Positions 1 through 9,812 of a stretch of 64,000 bases of DNA are shown here, one piece after another. This DNA is from BJGV01 sp965205785. GTDB taxonomy: Bacteria > Pseudomonadota > Gammaproteobacteria > Burkholderiales > Nitrosomonadaceae. The position numbers were made by a program, and so were the translations under genes. The stretch is from contig OZ242188.1 in assembly GCA_965205785.1 (NCBI GenBank), forward strand, positions 186,001 to 250,000, written 5' to 3'. The notes under the pieces are model-generated. The model did no database searches. It worked only from the letters and a program-made list of their open reading frames with translations, and was not told the DNA's origin. The stretch's first letter is position 1. Each line of letters starts with the position of its first letter.

Positions 1-70
1 ACAATGAATCCGACTTCAAAACAAATTCCTATATATATCGGCTCTTAATCAGAATGAAGGAATTGCCACG

Positions 71-100
71 CGACTATTTGACGCGCGACTATTTGACGCG
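71..100. repeat. tandem duplication of a 15-base unit
   Basis: The unit CGACTATTTGACGCG occurs twice in direct succession (71-85 and 86-100). It is directly followed by TGACAATCCGTCACTTCCC. The second unit plus this tail forms the left copy of a dispersed inverted repeat whose partner lies near 22.9 kb. The rest of the first 172 bases shows no gene. Confidence 0.85.
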
Positions 101-119
101 TGACAATCCGTCACTTCCC
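83..119 (+). repeat. left copy of a 37-base dispersed inverted repeat
   Basis: Read on the plus strand, this stretch matches the reverse complement of 22901-22937 at roughly 28-29 of 37 positions. The best core is GACAATCxGTCACTTCC. It contains several GACA/GTCA tetramers, a layout seen at the ends of TniA/Mu-type transposons. No transposase is nearby, so relic transposon end is only an inference. Confidence 0.5.
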
Positions 120-172
120 AAGTGTTAGTCCTATATCTTATATTTCCGTCTTGGATTTTATAGGGAAATTTT

Positions 173-1438
173 ATGCACTTGATTCATTACATTGTACTAA
201 TGTTCTTATTAAGCATTTATATGCCTGCACATGTAATTGCGAAGACCACAACTGAAGGCAATAAACATCAACATAATTCTAAGCCGAGGAAGCCTAAACC
301 GACTTTAGCAGTTGGCGTAACGTATGATAAAGATGGAAAATTATGGCTGGCTAAAGTAAAGGATAAAAAACTTTTAGTCTCTTACTCACTCGATAAAGGT
401 AAGAACTTTTCTGCGCCAGTAATAGTTACGCCTGAGGCTGAAGAAATTTATGCTGATGGTGAGAATCGACCTAAAATTGCTGTTGCACATAATGGCACCG
501 TACTTCTCACCTGGGCTCAAAAATTATCAAAGAAATATTCTGGTGATATCAGATTTGCACGTTCTACAAATTACGGAAAAACTTTTTCCTCGCCGATTAC
601 CCTGAATGATGATGGTTTGATCACAACCCATCGATTTGATTCATTGACAATTAATAATAAAGGTAGAGTAGTCATTTCCTGGCTAGATGCCAGGGATCGC
701 GATGCAGCAAGAAATAAAGACGAAAAATTTACCGGAATTTCGATCTATACCGCACAGTCAACTGATAATGGCGCAAGCTTTGATACCAACCAAAAAATTC
801 ACGAGCATGTTTGCGAGTGCTGCAGAATGCCTACCGTCTGGACATCAAATGGTCCGGTAGTTTTTTGGCGTAACATCTTTGGTAACAATACCCGAGATTT
901 CGCTATCTCTAATCTAGATAAAGTTAAAGTACATCGAGTTACAAATGATGAATGGCAGGTCGATGGGTGCCCTCACCACGGTGGTGACATAGCAATTGGT
1001 TCTAAGGACCGCTTACACTTTGTTTGGTTTACACTCGGCAAGACCCGCCAGGGACTGTTTTATAATTATATTCAGGACATGCAGCAATCCTCTCCAATAT
1101 CCATTGGAAATTTCACAGCCCAAGCCAGTCACCCATCTATAACGGCATCAGGAGAAAAAGTTCTCGTCACTTGGCGAGAATTTGATGGGAATTTTATTAC
1201 AGCAAATATCATGTTTTCTAATGATGGCGGTATGACATGGAGTGAACAAAAACGCCTAGCAGATTCAAATGGTGCTGCAGATTATCCGGTGCCACTTATT
1301 GATAATGAGCAGCAAATGCAGGTTATATGGAATACCGAAACAGAGGGTTTACGTATTCTATCAGTAAGAAATGACTACAGATCTCAAAACTCACTACTAC
1401 GTTGGTACACAAATATGAAAGATCGATTATTAAATTAA
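173..1438 (+). CDS. secreted sialidase-fold (BNR/Asp-box) protein
   Basis: A 421-residue protein with a likely signal peptide ending near residue 23. Four Asp-box motifs (S-x-D/N-x-G-x-x-F/W) lie at about 72-79, 131-138, 196-203 and 349-356, which indicates a beta-propeller of the sialidase type. It also carries a Cys cluster CECC at 214-217 and a GCP motif with Cys266. I recall a similar CxCC...GCP pair in a proteobacterial group usually labelled exo-alpha-sialidase, where no enzyme activity is established. The clustered Cys and His residues (HEHVCECC, CPHHGG) would suit metal binding or disulfides; this is inference. It lies directly upstream of a TonB-dependent receptor gene on the same strand. 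A true sialidase activity is doubtful. Confidence 0.8.
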   Translation: MHLIHYIVLMFLLSIYMPAHVIAKTTTEGNKHQHNSKPRKPKPTLAVGVTYDKDGKLWLAKVKDKKLLVSYSLDKGKNFSAPVIVTPEAEEIYADGENRPKIAVAHNGTVLLTWAQKLSKKYSGDIRFARSTNYGKTFSSPITLNDDGLITTHRFDSLTINNKGRVVISWLDARDRDAARNKDEKFTGISIYTAQSTDNGASFDTNQKIHEHVCECCRMPTVWTSNGPVVFWRNIFGNNTRDFAISNLDKVKVHRVTNDEWQVDGCPHHGGDIAIGSKDRLHFVWFTLGKTRQGLFYNYIQDMQQSSPISIGNFTAQASHPSITASGEKVLVTWREFDGNFITANIMFSNDGGMTWSEQKRLADSNGAADYPVPLIDNEQQMQVIWNTETEGLRILSVRNDYRSQNSLLRWYTNMKDRLLN

Positions 1439-1532
1439 ATCCCGGTAATTTTTGAATATTTTTAAGCTTGTTTTAAGGAAAAGCTTTTAAAAATTTTCTT
1501 TCTCCTGATTCTCTAAGCTTGCCATGGCATCT

Positions 1533-1553
1533 AAAGAGCTTTGAAAGCTCTTT
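1533..1553 (+). terminator. short perfect hairpin between the BNR gene and the receptor gene
   Basis: AAAGAGCTT, a 3-base loop, then AAGCTCTTT gives a perfect 9-bp stem. The 3' arm ends in TTT, but no longer T-tract follows. It could be a weak terminator or attenuator ahead of the receptor gene. It is the only obvious structure in this 159-base gap. Confidence 0.35.
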
Positions 1554-1597
1554 GTGAGATATATTTTCTAAATTAATTAACAGAAACCTCTAAGTAT

Positions 1598-4165
1598 ATG
1601 AATAATATAATAAAATTATTTATGATTGCTATAGTATTTTTATTCTCATTCTCAAATGTATGGGCAGCTGACAACATCAAACAACCATTTAAATCTATGC
1701 CAGAAAGTAATTTTCTTGTTGGTTTACTACAATTAGATAAGCTAATCATGGGAGAAGATAAAGATTCTGATAAATCTACACACATATCATCCGACGTAGC
1801 AACAGTACCCGAGTCCAGCCACTTAGTAATTGCTGATGCAGGAAAAACTCATGTGATCGGAGCAGAAAAAGTAAGCACATCTGAAGAGCTTACTAAGGAA
1901 GATAATAAACCCGAAGCTAAGGAAGAGATCAAAATTGTATTTAAAGAGATGGTTGTCACTGAAGAAATTGAAAAAGACTCACATTATACTTCCCCTTCCA
2001 CCCGTATAAGGCGTGCACAAATAGAAACCCAAAATGCTCAGACAACTGAAGAAGTACTTAAATTTCAGCCTAGCTTACAAATTCGACAACGTTACGTCGG
2101 TGATCCGAATGGGGTATTAGGTATACGGGGAGCTGACATGTTTTCAACTGCCCGTAATATGGTTTTTGCTGACGGTTTGCCAATACACAACCATTTACAG
2201 GGAACGTTTAATGGCGCACCACGCTGGTCGCTGGTCGGACCAAATGAAATTGATGTTGTAGATGTAGTTTATGGGCCTTTTTCAGCAGAATACAGCAGTA
2301 ATTCTATAGGTGGCGTGGTAAATCTTAAAACCCGCATGCCACGTAAACGAGAATTCTATATGGAAAGCAGCCTTTTTATTCAAGACTATAAAGATTATGG
2401 TCCGGATAAAGGAACATTTATAGGAAATCGTCAGTATATTTCTGCCGGTGACCGTTTCTTTGACAAGATATCAGTATTTGCAGCCTATAACCGGCTTGAA
2501 GCACAGAGTCATCCTATGACATATCTTATTGATAACACCGGTTTAACAGGAGGTGGTGGTGGAACACCAGTTACAGGTGGAATTTTTGATACTAGTTCAC
2601 GAGGTGTTCCCAGTGTCATTTATGGGGATACTGGGCCGGAAAAAGTGACAACTGATTTAATGAAGTTTAAGCTGGGCTATGATATCAATCCCGCCCTCCA
2701 GGCAATCTTTACAGCAGCTTATGAAAACCGTGTTCGAAGTCAAAATAACCCCAGAAACTATTTAACTAATACCGCAACCGGGCAACCTTTCTTTGGAGGG
2801 GGGGCACTACCAAATGTGACCACACCAGGTGGTACAAATTTTGATGTGCAAGGAAACGGTTTCCGAGTCAGTGAAGATGTCCGTCAAACTCTTCAGCTTG
2901 GTATAACCCTTCGTGGTGCCCTTACAGACAACTGGTTTATTGATACAACCACCAGTCACTTTAATGTGCTCAAAGATGAACGCGCCAGATCTAATCAAAA
3001 TCCGTTTGATCCGCTGTCTACGAATACAGGCAGACTTCAGGCCTTCCCAAGATTCAGTTGGTTTAATCATGACATCAAAATAAGTACTCCAGCACTTTTT
3101 GGCTACAAAAAAATTGGCTTCTTGGGCGGATACCACTTTGATGAATATAAATTAAAATTTAGGCAATACACTTTATCTGATTACGCCAATATGACCCGTG
3201 GTGCATTACAGGCTAACAGAAATAATAAAGGACAAACCACCACTCATGCTTTTTTTGGTCAAACAGCTTTCCGGTTTTTACCCGGTTGGGATCTGACAAC
3301 AGGTATACGCCAGGAATTCTGGTCTGTTACCAACGGAGTAGTAGGTGGCACTAGAGTACCTGATCGTCACTTGTCCCCCACAACACCTAAAGTCTCAATA
3401 GGTTATGAACCTAATCGCTGGAAATTTCGTTATTCGTGGGCCCGAACTCATAGGTTTCCTGTAATCTCAGAGTTATATCAATCATTAAACACCCCTACGT
3501 CTATTACCCTTTCCAATGCACTACTGAAACCTGAAAATGGTATGCACCATAATTTTATGATTGAATACGGGATTCCTAAAGGATACGTCCGTGTAAATGT
3601 GTTTCGTGATGATATTAAAAACGCTATTAACAGGGTACGAACAGTCTCAGGAATCCTTACAACAAATGCAACGCAGAACATAGGAACAACTAGTACTACA
3701 GGTGTGGAATTTATTTATGATCAAAAAAGAATATTAAGATCAAAATTTGATTTCATGCTTAATTTCACTTGGATGAAAACACGGATAGAAAGAGGCCCTC
3801 TTATTAGTTTCCTGGGTAATAACGTTAATCTTACAGGTAAACAAATTATCCGACTCCCAAATTACAGGTTAAACTTTTTTTCTACCTATCATGCAACACC
3901 AGCGTGGGATATATCGCTGGGCGGGCGTTATACATCAGATTCCTTTAATGATCTTGATAATGGAGATGTTGGAAAACAACATGTATTTGGTGCCCAGAGC
4001 GACTTCTTTTTCTTGGACTTTAAAACTAATTATCGATACCAGTTTGATTCAGGCATTAAAAGCAGATGGTCATTTGGTATTACCAACCTTAATGACTTTA
4101 AAGCATATGTATTTCACCCCTACCCACAACGTACATTTCTTCTTGAGGCTGCCTTTAGCTATTAA
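1598..4165 (+). CDS. TonB-dependent outer-membrane receptor
   Basis: An 855-residue protein with a signal peptide (cleavage near residue 24). Between the signal peptide and a TonB-box-like segment (FKEMVVTEEI, 115-124) lie about 90 polar, acidic and Lys-rich residues. The plug domain follows (about 135-250, with LGIRGAD and the VVYGPFSAEYSSNSIGGVVN segment). A large beta-barrel then runs to a C-terminal aromatic residue (SY). It would import an iron chelate, other metal complex or small nutrient using energy from TonB-ExbB-ExbD; genes for such a system lie at 20.4-22.3 kb. The substrate cannot be read from the sequence. The N-terminal extension is not obviously a signalling (STN) domain, and no FecI/FecR pair is adjacent. 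Confidence 0.93.
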   Translation: MNNIIKLFMIAIVFLFSFSNVWAADNIKQPFKSMPESNFLVGLLQLDKLIMGEDKDSDKSTHISSDVATVPESSHLVIADAGKTHVIGAEKVSTSEELTKEDNKPEAKEEIKIVFKEMVVTEEIEKDSHYTSPSTRIRRAQIETQNAQTTEEVLKFQPSLQIRQRYVGDPNGVLGIRGADMFSTARNMVFADGLPIHNHLQGTFNGAPRWSLVGPNEIDVVDVVYGPFSAEYSSNSIGGVVNLKTRMPRKREFYMESSLFIQDYKDYGPDKGTFIGNRQYISAGDRFFDKISVFAAYNRLEAQSHPMTYLIDNTGLTGGGGGTPVTGGIFDTSSRGVPSVIYGDTGPEKVTTDLMKFKLGYDINPALQAIFTAAYENRVRSQNNPRNYLTNTATGQPFFGGGALPNVTTPGGTNFDVQGNGFRVSEDVRQTLQLGITLRGALTDNWFIDTTTSHFNVLKDERARSNQNPFDPLSTNTGRLQAFPRFSWFNHDIKISTPALFGYKKIGFLGGYHFDEYKLKFRQYTLSDYANMTRGALQANRNNKGQTTTHAFFGQTAFRFLPGWDLTTGIRQEFWSVTNGVVGGTRVPDRHLSPTTPKVSIGYEPNRWKFRYSWARTHRFPVISELYQSLNTPTSITLSNALLKPENGMHHNFMIEYGIPKGYVRVNVFRDDIKNAINRVRTVSGILTTNATQNIGTTSTTGVEFIYDQKRILRSKFDFMLNFTWMKTRIERGPLISFLGNNVNLTGKQIIRLPNYRLNFFSTYHATPAWDISLGGRYTSDSFNDLDNGDVGKQHVFGAQSDFFFLDFKTNYRYQFDSGIKSRWSFGITNLNDFKAYVFHPYPQRTFLLEAAFSY

Positions 4166-4530
4166 AATTATAGCGCCCTTATCACAAACTCAGCTAATAA
4201 ATTGTGTAACAAATTTAAGCCCTACAAACGTTAGTTTATGCTTAATAATAGGGTAATTTGTTGAGTTTAGATGCACGCTCCCTACTCAATGAATGAGCCA
4301 TTATTCCTTCAATGAATGCTAAAATACAAACTTAGAATATATTATCTCCTGTAGATCAGAGCTTGTATTTCTGATGCCTACGCTTGCTCACACCTGTACA
4401 ATTTGATTAAGTTTTATAATTTTAACTTTCAATATAACTGAAATTTTCTTAAATCTCAGTTATATTCTTTAAATATTCTGGATAATATACTTATTTAAAG
4501 TAATCCAAATAGAGAAAAGACAGAGTACCC
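4166..4530. other. 365-base non-coding gap before the RND operon
   Basis: No gene or RNA gene is evident. The stretch is AT-rich and holds one clear structure, the inverted repeat at 4431-4466. A promoter for the RND operon should lie here, but no convincing -35/-10 pair stands out. Confidence 0.6.
4431..4466 (+). promoter_or_regulatory. perfect 11-bp inverted repeat upstream of the RND operon
   Basis: AATATAACTGA (4431-4441) is repeated as its exact reverse complement TCAGTTATATT (4456-4466) with a 14-base spacer. It lies about 65 bases before the adaptor gene. It could be an operator for a repressor of the pump, or a stem-loop ending upstream transcription. No regulator gene is adjacent. 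Confidence 0.45.
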
Positions 4531-5793
4531 ATGGATACTACTTCCCAAGCTAAAATGACTACACATGCAAAGAGGAATATATGGATATTAATATTCTGCT
4601 TTCTAGTTATTATAGTAATTATCACAACTTCTATCTGGTTCAACCAGGAAACAGCAGCCGGTACAAAATCGACAGAACAAAAAAAAATTCAGATTGTAAG
4701 TGCAGTAGTCGAAAAAAATAATGTTCCGATAAGACTTACAGCTAACGGTACAGTTACTTCTCAGCAAACCGTGGAAGTTCGCCCACAGATTAGCGCCATA
4801 GTTAGGACAGTACATATCAAAGAAGGACAATTCGTCCGCAAAGATGACAAATTATTCACACTTGATGCACGTACAGAGAGTGCCAATCTAAGTAAGGCAG
4901 AGGCGCAGCTTGCTAAATCTAATGCGGATTTTGCTAATGCGGCACGTAATCTTAAACGCCAACAAAAATTATTTGAACAAAAATTTATTTCACAGGCTGC
5001 ACTTGATACAGCCCAGAATCAGGTAGATAGCCTGAAAGGACAGCTTGACTTTGATAAAGCTGCCGTAAAGGCAAACCGTGTGTCGCATAGCTTTACTATA
5101 ATCACTGCGCCTATTTCAGGACGTACTGGATCAATTCCAGTACATCCCGGTAGCCTAGTACAACCTAATATTGCTATTCCTGGAAGTGTGACACAGCCTC
5201 GTAGCGCCGTCTTAGTAAGTATCACACAAATTAATCCAATTAATATCAACTTTACATTACCAGAACGCAAACTACCCATACTGCAACAGGCAATTACTAG
5301 TGGAGACGTAACTGTCAATGCAAGTCTGGATGCTAGCGATGAACCTCAGTTAACAGGACGATTAATATTTGTTGACAATACAGTAGACGTACAAAGTGGA
5401 AGCATCCTGGTTAAAGCGGAATTTCCTAACAAGGATAGAAAACTCTGGCCGGGTATGTTTGTTACAGCAACGCTGGCTCCGGAAACAATTTTTGACGCCC
5501 TTACCGTTCCTGTGCAAGCAGTACAAACCGGACCAGAAAATAAATTTCTTTATGTGATTGGGAAGGATAATAAAGTGGAATCTCAACAGATCACGATACG
5601 TTTAGTTCAAGACGGACTCGCAATAGTAGAAGGTACCATGCCTGGAACACGTGTAGTTGTAGAAGGAGCACAAAATATCAGGCCAGGTAGCATCGTGACA
5701 GAAACACAAACATCAGAAGGTGAAACTAGTTCTGGTAATAGTGTATCAAGTAATCTAATGGATAACTACGCGACCAACAGAATGACATGGTAG
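4531..5793 (+). CDS. RND efflux periplasmic adaptor (membrane fusion protein)
   Basis: A 420-residue MdtA/AcrA-like adaptor. An N-terminal membrane anchor (about 15-37) replaces the lipobox seen in AcrA. A lipoyl-type half (about 65-115), a helical hairpin with Ala/Gln/Lys-rich heptads (about 118-165), the second lipoyl half with an APISGRTG motif and C-terminal beta-barrel domains follow. It would link the inner-membrane pump to an outer-membrane channel across the periplasm. The pump gene starts 13 bases downstream, so the two are surely co-transcribed. The C-terminal tail after about residue 395 is Ser/Asn-rich and probably disordered. Confidence 0.93.
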   Translation: MDTTSQAKMTTHAKRNIWILIFCFLVIIVIITTSIWFNQETAAGTKSTEQKKIQIVSAVVEKNNVPIRLTANGTVTSQQTVEVRPQISAIVRTVHIKEGQFVRKDDKLFTLDARTESANLSKAEAQLAKSNADFANAARNLKRQQKLFEQKFISQAALDTAQNQVDSLKGQLDFDKAAVKANRVSHSFTIITAPISGRTGSIPVHPGSLVQPNIAIPGSVTQPRSAVLVSITQINPININFTLPERKLPILQQAITSGDVTVNASLDASDEPQLTGRLIFVDNTVDVQSGSILVKAEFPNKDRKLWPGMFVTATLAPETIFDALTVPVQAVQTGPENKFLYVIGKDNKVESQQITIRLVQDGLAIVEGTMPGTRVVVEGAQNIRPGSIVTETQTSEGETSSGNSVSSNLMDNYATNRMTW

Positions 5794-5806
5794 TAGTAGA
5801 ATAATA

Positions 5807-8800
5807 ATGAACCTCTCAGAATTATGTATTCGTCGTCCAGTTATGACGGTGCTGTTATCAACTTCAGCCATAATTGCTGGGATTATTGCTTACGGTAAGT
5901 TACCTATTGCTGCGCTTCCAAGTTACGATTCACCTACTATTTCTGTCAGAGCATCACTCCCTGGTGCCAGTCCTGAGATTATGGCCTCATCGGTGGCCAC
6001 AAAACTGGAGCGAGAATTCTCTATCATCTCTGGACTTGAGGTAATTAGCTCAAGCAGCACGTTAGGTAGCACTTCGATTACGTTAGAGTTTGAGCAAGAT
6101 CGTGATATTGACAGCGCCTCTATTGATGTGCAGGCAGCTTTATTACGAGCACAAAAAACACTACCAGTTGAAATGACTTCCCCCCCATCTTACCGCAAGA
6201 TCAATCCGGCCGAATCATCCATTTTATATCTTGCTTTATCTTCTCCTGCAATGTCACTTTCAAAACTAAATGACTTCGCAGAGAATTTTATTTCCCCAAC
6301 ACTCTCAAATCTTCCTGGTGTTGCACAAATTGGAATATATGGACAGAAAAAATATGCTGTGCGAATTCAAGTCGATCCTAATGCACTAGCTACACGTAAT
6401 CTGAGCATAGATGATATTGCTACAGCATTAAACAATGCAAATCCTAATTCCCCGGTTGGTACGCTAGATGGCCCGCGCCAGTCACTCACTATTCAAGCAA
6501 ATCGCCAGCTTAATAATGCCGATGCCTTTGCAAATATAGTTGTAGCTACATCTCAAAGTGGTGGACCAATCAGACTCTCTGATGTAGCAAAAGTTATGGA
6601 TAGCGTTGAATCTATCAAGACTGCTAGCTGGACTAATGATGAACGATCTATCACCCTGGCTGTGAAACGCCAACCAGGAGGCAATACTGTTGAAACTGTT
6701 AATGCCGTTAAATCTGTACTTCCAGGCCTTATTGAACAGATGCCACGGTCAATTCAACTAAAAATAACCGGTGACTACTCTACTTCAATTAGGGACGCTA
6801 TTCATGATGCACAATTTACTCTGATAATTACTATTGCTTTAGTTGTACTCGTAATCTTCTTATTCCTGCGTAAAGCAACGGCTACATTTATTCCCGCACT
6901 TTCATTACCAATCTCATTGTTAGGTGCAGTTGCCTTGATGCATGTTTTTGGCTATAGCCTAGATAATATTTCCCTACTCGCTATCACCCTTGCAGTTGGC
7001 CTTGTAGTAGACGATTCTATAGTAGTGCTTGAGAATATTGTTCGCCATATTGAAAAAGGGGAATCACCATTACAAGCAGCATTAAAAGGGTCTAAAGAAG
7101 TAAGTTTTACTATCATTTCAATCTCACTCTCGCTGGTAGCTGTATTTATTCCTATTTTCTTTATGCCCGGTGTAATAGGATTACTCTTCCACGAATTTGC
7201 TGCAGTGGTAGGAATCGCGGTACTAATGTCAGCTCTAGTATCACTTACATTAATTCCAATGATGGCTAGCCGCTATCTGGCTAAGCACGAACCAGAGAAA
7301 CAAAGCTTGAAGTTAACCGGATGGTTCACAAAAGGATTCAATAAAATATTATCCCTATATGAACATATCCTGGATTGGGCTTTGTACCACAGAAAAATAA
7401 CCCTCAGTGTGGCAATTGGCACATTTGTTGCCACAGGTGCACTATTTTTTATTCTTCCTAAAGGTTTTTTCCCAGAGGAAGATATAGGAAGAGCCCGTAT
7501 CATTGTACAGACTGTTGAAGATATATCTTTTTCTGCTATGACTAAATTATTGCAACAAACTAGTCATATCATTCGTTCCAATCCAGCTGTTGATACCCTT
7601 GTTGCATATGCTGATGATGACTATACAGGAACCATATATATGCAGCTGAAGCCACCAGGTGAGCGTCCGCCAATGAAGAAAGTTCTAGAAGAATTACGTA
7701 AAGATGTTCACGTGATACCTGGTATTAATGTTTTTTTTACCCCTATCCAAAATCTCAGATTAGGAGGTCGTTCCAGCAAAAGTCGATATCAATACGTTAT
7801 GCGTAGTGTACACACTGAAAATTTAAACGTAGCTGCTTCCGGAATCATGTCACTCATGAAAAAAGAAAAAAATGTGTTTCTAGATGTAACCAGCGACGCA
7901 CAATTAAAGGGTTTACAGGCACGTATGAATATCAACCGTGATAAAGCTAATCTGTTAGGTGTAGAAATTGCTGATATCCGCTCGGCACTTTATAGTGCTT
8001 TCGGAGAACGCCAGGTATCAACAATTTACACATCAAGCAACAGTTATCAGGTAATCATGCAGGTTGCAGATGATTATCGTATAGATGAAGGCAACCTTGG
8101 AAAGATATATGTTCGCAGTAAAAATAATGCCATAGTGCCATTATCAACCCTTGCATCTGTTGAGCGTGAAGCAGGACCAATATCAATTAACCATGCCGGA
8201 CAACTTGAGGCACAAACAATTTCTTTTAACCTTGCACCTGGTGCCTCACTTGGTGATGCCACCAAACAGATAGAACTGTTTAAAAATGAACTAAATATAC
8301 CAGCAGGTATACTCACAAATTATGCTGGGGATGCAGCAGCATTCCAGTCTTCACAAACTAGTCAAATAATCCTAATCGTAGCTGCACTTTTAGTAATCTA
8401 TGTGTTGCTTGGAGTGTTATATGAAAGTTATATACACCCAATCACAATTCTTTCTGGTCTACCATCAGCAGCAGTTGGCGCATTAGCAATGTTATGGTTA
8501 TTTAATATGGAACTTTCAATTATTGCTATGATTGGTATATTAATGCTAATAGGGATAGTCAAAAAGAATGCCATTATGATGATTGATTTTGCTCTTGATG
8601 CGCAGCGTAATAGCAATATGCAACCTTATGAAGCAATTAGGACCGCCTGTTTACTACGCTTCAGGCCCATCATGATGACAACATTAGCTGCTCTGATGGG
8701 CGCTATACCTATTGCGCTGGGCTTAGGAGCAGGCGCTGAACTGAGACAGCCACTGGGGCTTGCTGTAGTTGGAGGGTTAATTTTCTCACAAATAATTACG

Positions 8801-8866
8801 CTCTTTATTACACCAGTAATTTATCTTTATCTGGACAGATTCTCAGGTAGCGGTCCTGTTAAATAG
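5807..8866 (+). CDS. RND efflux pump inner-membrane permease (HAE1 type)
   Basis: A 1019-residue pump, close to the usual length of AcrB/MdtB-like permeases. It begins with the typical LCIRRPVMTVLLS helix and has two periplasmic loops and 12 membrane helices. The proton-relay pair lies at Asp402-Asp403 in GLVVDDSIVVLEN, which marks it as a hydrophobic/amphiphilic-drug (HAE1) rather than a heavy-metal (HME) pump. It exports toxic small molecules by proton antiport together with the adaptor just upstream. No outer-membrane factor gene follows, so it must use a TolC-like protein encoded elsewhere. Substrates cannot be inferred. Confidence 0.95.
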   Translation: MNLSELCIRRPVMTVLLSTSAIIAGIIAYGKLPIAALPSYDSPTISVRASLPGASPEIMASSVATKLEREFSIISGLEVISSSSTLGSTSITLEFEQDRDIDSASIDVQAALLRAQKTLPVEMTSPPSYRKINPAESSILYLALSSPAMSLSKLNDFAENFISPTLSNLPGVAQIGIYGQKKYAVRIQVDPNALATRNLSIDDIATALNNANPNSPVGTLDGPRQSLTIQANRQLNNADAFANIVVATSQSGGPIRLSDVAKVMDSVESIKTASWTNDERSITLAVKRQPGGNTVETVNAVKSVLPGLIEQMPRSIQLKITGDYSTSIRDAIHDAQFTLIITIALVVLVIFLFLRKATATFIPALSLPISLLGAVALMHVFGYSLDNISLLAITLAVGLVVDDSIVVLENIVRHIEKGESPLQAALKGSKEVSFTIISISLSLVAVFIPIFFMPGVIGLLFHEFAAVVGIAVLMSALVSLTLIPMMASRYLAKHEPEKQSLKLTGWFTKGFNKILSLYEHILDWALYHRKITLSVAIGTFVATGALFFILPKGFFPEEDIGRARIIVQTVEDISFSAMTKLLQQTSHIIRSNPAVDTLVAYADDDYTGTIYMQLKPPGERPPMKKVLEELRKDVHVIPGINVFFTPIQNLRLGGRSSKSRYQYVMRSVHTENLNVAASGIMSLMKKEKNVFLDVTSDAQLKGLQARMNINRDKANLLGVEIADIRSALYSAFGERQVSTIYTSSNSYQVIMQVADDYRIDEGNLGKIYVRSKNNAIVPLSTLASVEREAGPISINHAGQLEAQTISFNLAPGASLGDATKQIELFKNELNIPAGILTNYAGDAAAFQSSQTSQIILIVAALLVIYVLLGVLYESYIHPITILSGLPSAAVGALAMLWLFNMELSIIAMIGILMLIGIVKKNAIMMIDFALDAQRNSNMQPYEAIRTACLLRFRPIMMTTLAALMGAIPIALGLGAGAELRQPLGLAVVGGLIFSQIITLFITPVIYLYLDRFSGSGPVK

Positions 8867-8907
8867 TTTTTCTCGTCACTTTCACATTTAGCTTAGGTCA
8901 TACCCGA

Positions 8908-9738
8908 CTATCGAAAGAAATTGATAATCCCATCCAAACCAACGTGGTTAATTGCATACGTTGCATTTTTCTGAACAATTGGCTTAGCGTGGTAAGCCAC
9001 ACTTATTCCTGCCTCAGAAAACATTGGCAGATCATTTGCTCCATCACCAATAGCAATTAAATTTTCCTTTCTAAAATCTAGTTCTTTACAAATTTGTTTA
9101 AGTATTTTCCCCTTTCCCTGCGCACCCACAATCTCACCTACCAGTTTCCCGGTAAGCTTACCATTTACAATTTCTAGTGTATTGGCAAAAGCATAATCTA
9201 AACCTAATTTTTCTTTTAGTTTATCAGTGAAGAAAGTGAATCCACCTGAAATAAGCATTGTCTTAACACCAGAAATTTTTATCTGTTTCAACATTTTTTC
9301 AGCACCAGGATTTAGTATCAATCTTTCATCGTAAACTCTTTGTAAAGCACTATGATCTAAGCCTTTAAATAGTGCCACACGCTGTATAAGAGCTTCAGAA
9401 AAATTAATCTCGCCATACATTGTTTTTTCTGTAAGTTCAGATACTTGCTTCCTAACACCATGCATATCAGCAACCTCATCTATGGATTCAATGCCAACAA
9501 GAGTGGAGTCCATATCCATTGATACCATACTAAAATTAGAAAGATCTTCTATTTTCTTTACAAATGCAAAATCAAGTTCTACTTCATGACAAAATGATGA
9601 TATACATTCCTGATAACTAGCATCAACAAGACGAAATGCGCTCCTAGTTATGCGCTCAATTTGACTAGCACCGGAAAGTTTTGCAAGCTCTCTCAGATCA
9701 CTAGTCTCAATCTCAACACCTTGGATTATTAAATCCAT
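8908..9738 (-). CDS. serB: phosphoserine phosphatase
   Basis: A 276-residue HAD-superfamily enzyme that dephosphorylates O-phosphoserine in the last step of serine synthesis. The catalytic motif DMDST lies at 75-79 (Asp75 nucleophile, Asp77 acid/base). Motif II (ISGGF) and motif III/IV (GDGANDLPM) are present. The N-terminal ~65 residues correspond to the regulatory-type region of longer SerB proteins. It is convergent with the RND operon and followed upstream by mfd on the same strand, a pairing I recall from betaproteobacteria. Confidence 0.96.
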   Translation of the reverse strand: MDLIIQGVEIETSDLRELAKLSGASQIERITRSAFRLVDASYQECISSFCHEVELDFAFVKKIEDLSNFSMVSMDMDSTLVGIESIDEVADMHGVRKQVSELTEKTMYGEINFSEALIQRVALFKGLDHSALQRVYDERLILNPGAEKMLKQIKISGVKTMLISGGFTFFTDKLKEKLGLDYAFANTLEIVNGKLTGKLVGEIVGAQGKGKILKQICKELDFRKENLIAIGDGANDLPMFSEAGISVAYHAKPIVQKNATYAINHVGLDGIINFFR

Positions 9739-9812
9739 ACTTGAACCTTTTTATAATTAATGTTTTATTTGTTAGCTTTGTATTTCACTGCAAAGTCCTA
9801 AAAAATACCTGT

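Noticed and set aside
3891..4256. 121-residue open frame overlapping the end of the receptor gene
   Set aside because: It lies in another frame of a clear beta-barrel coding region and has no ribosome site or recognisable domain.
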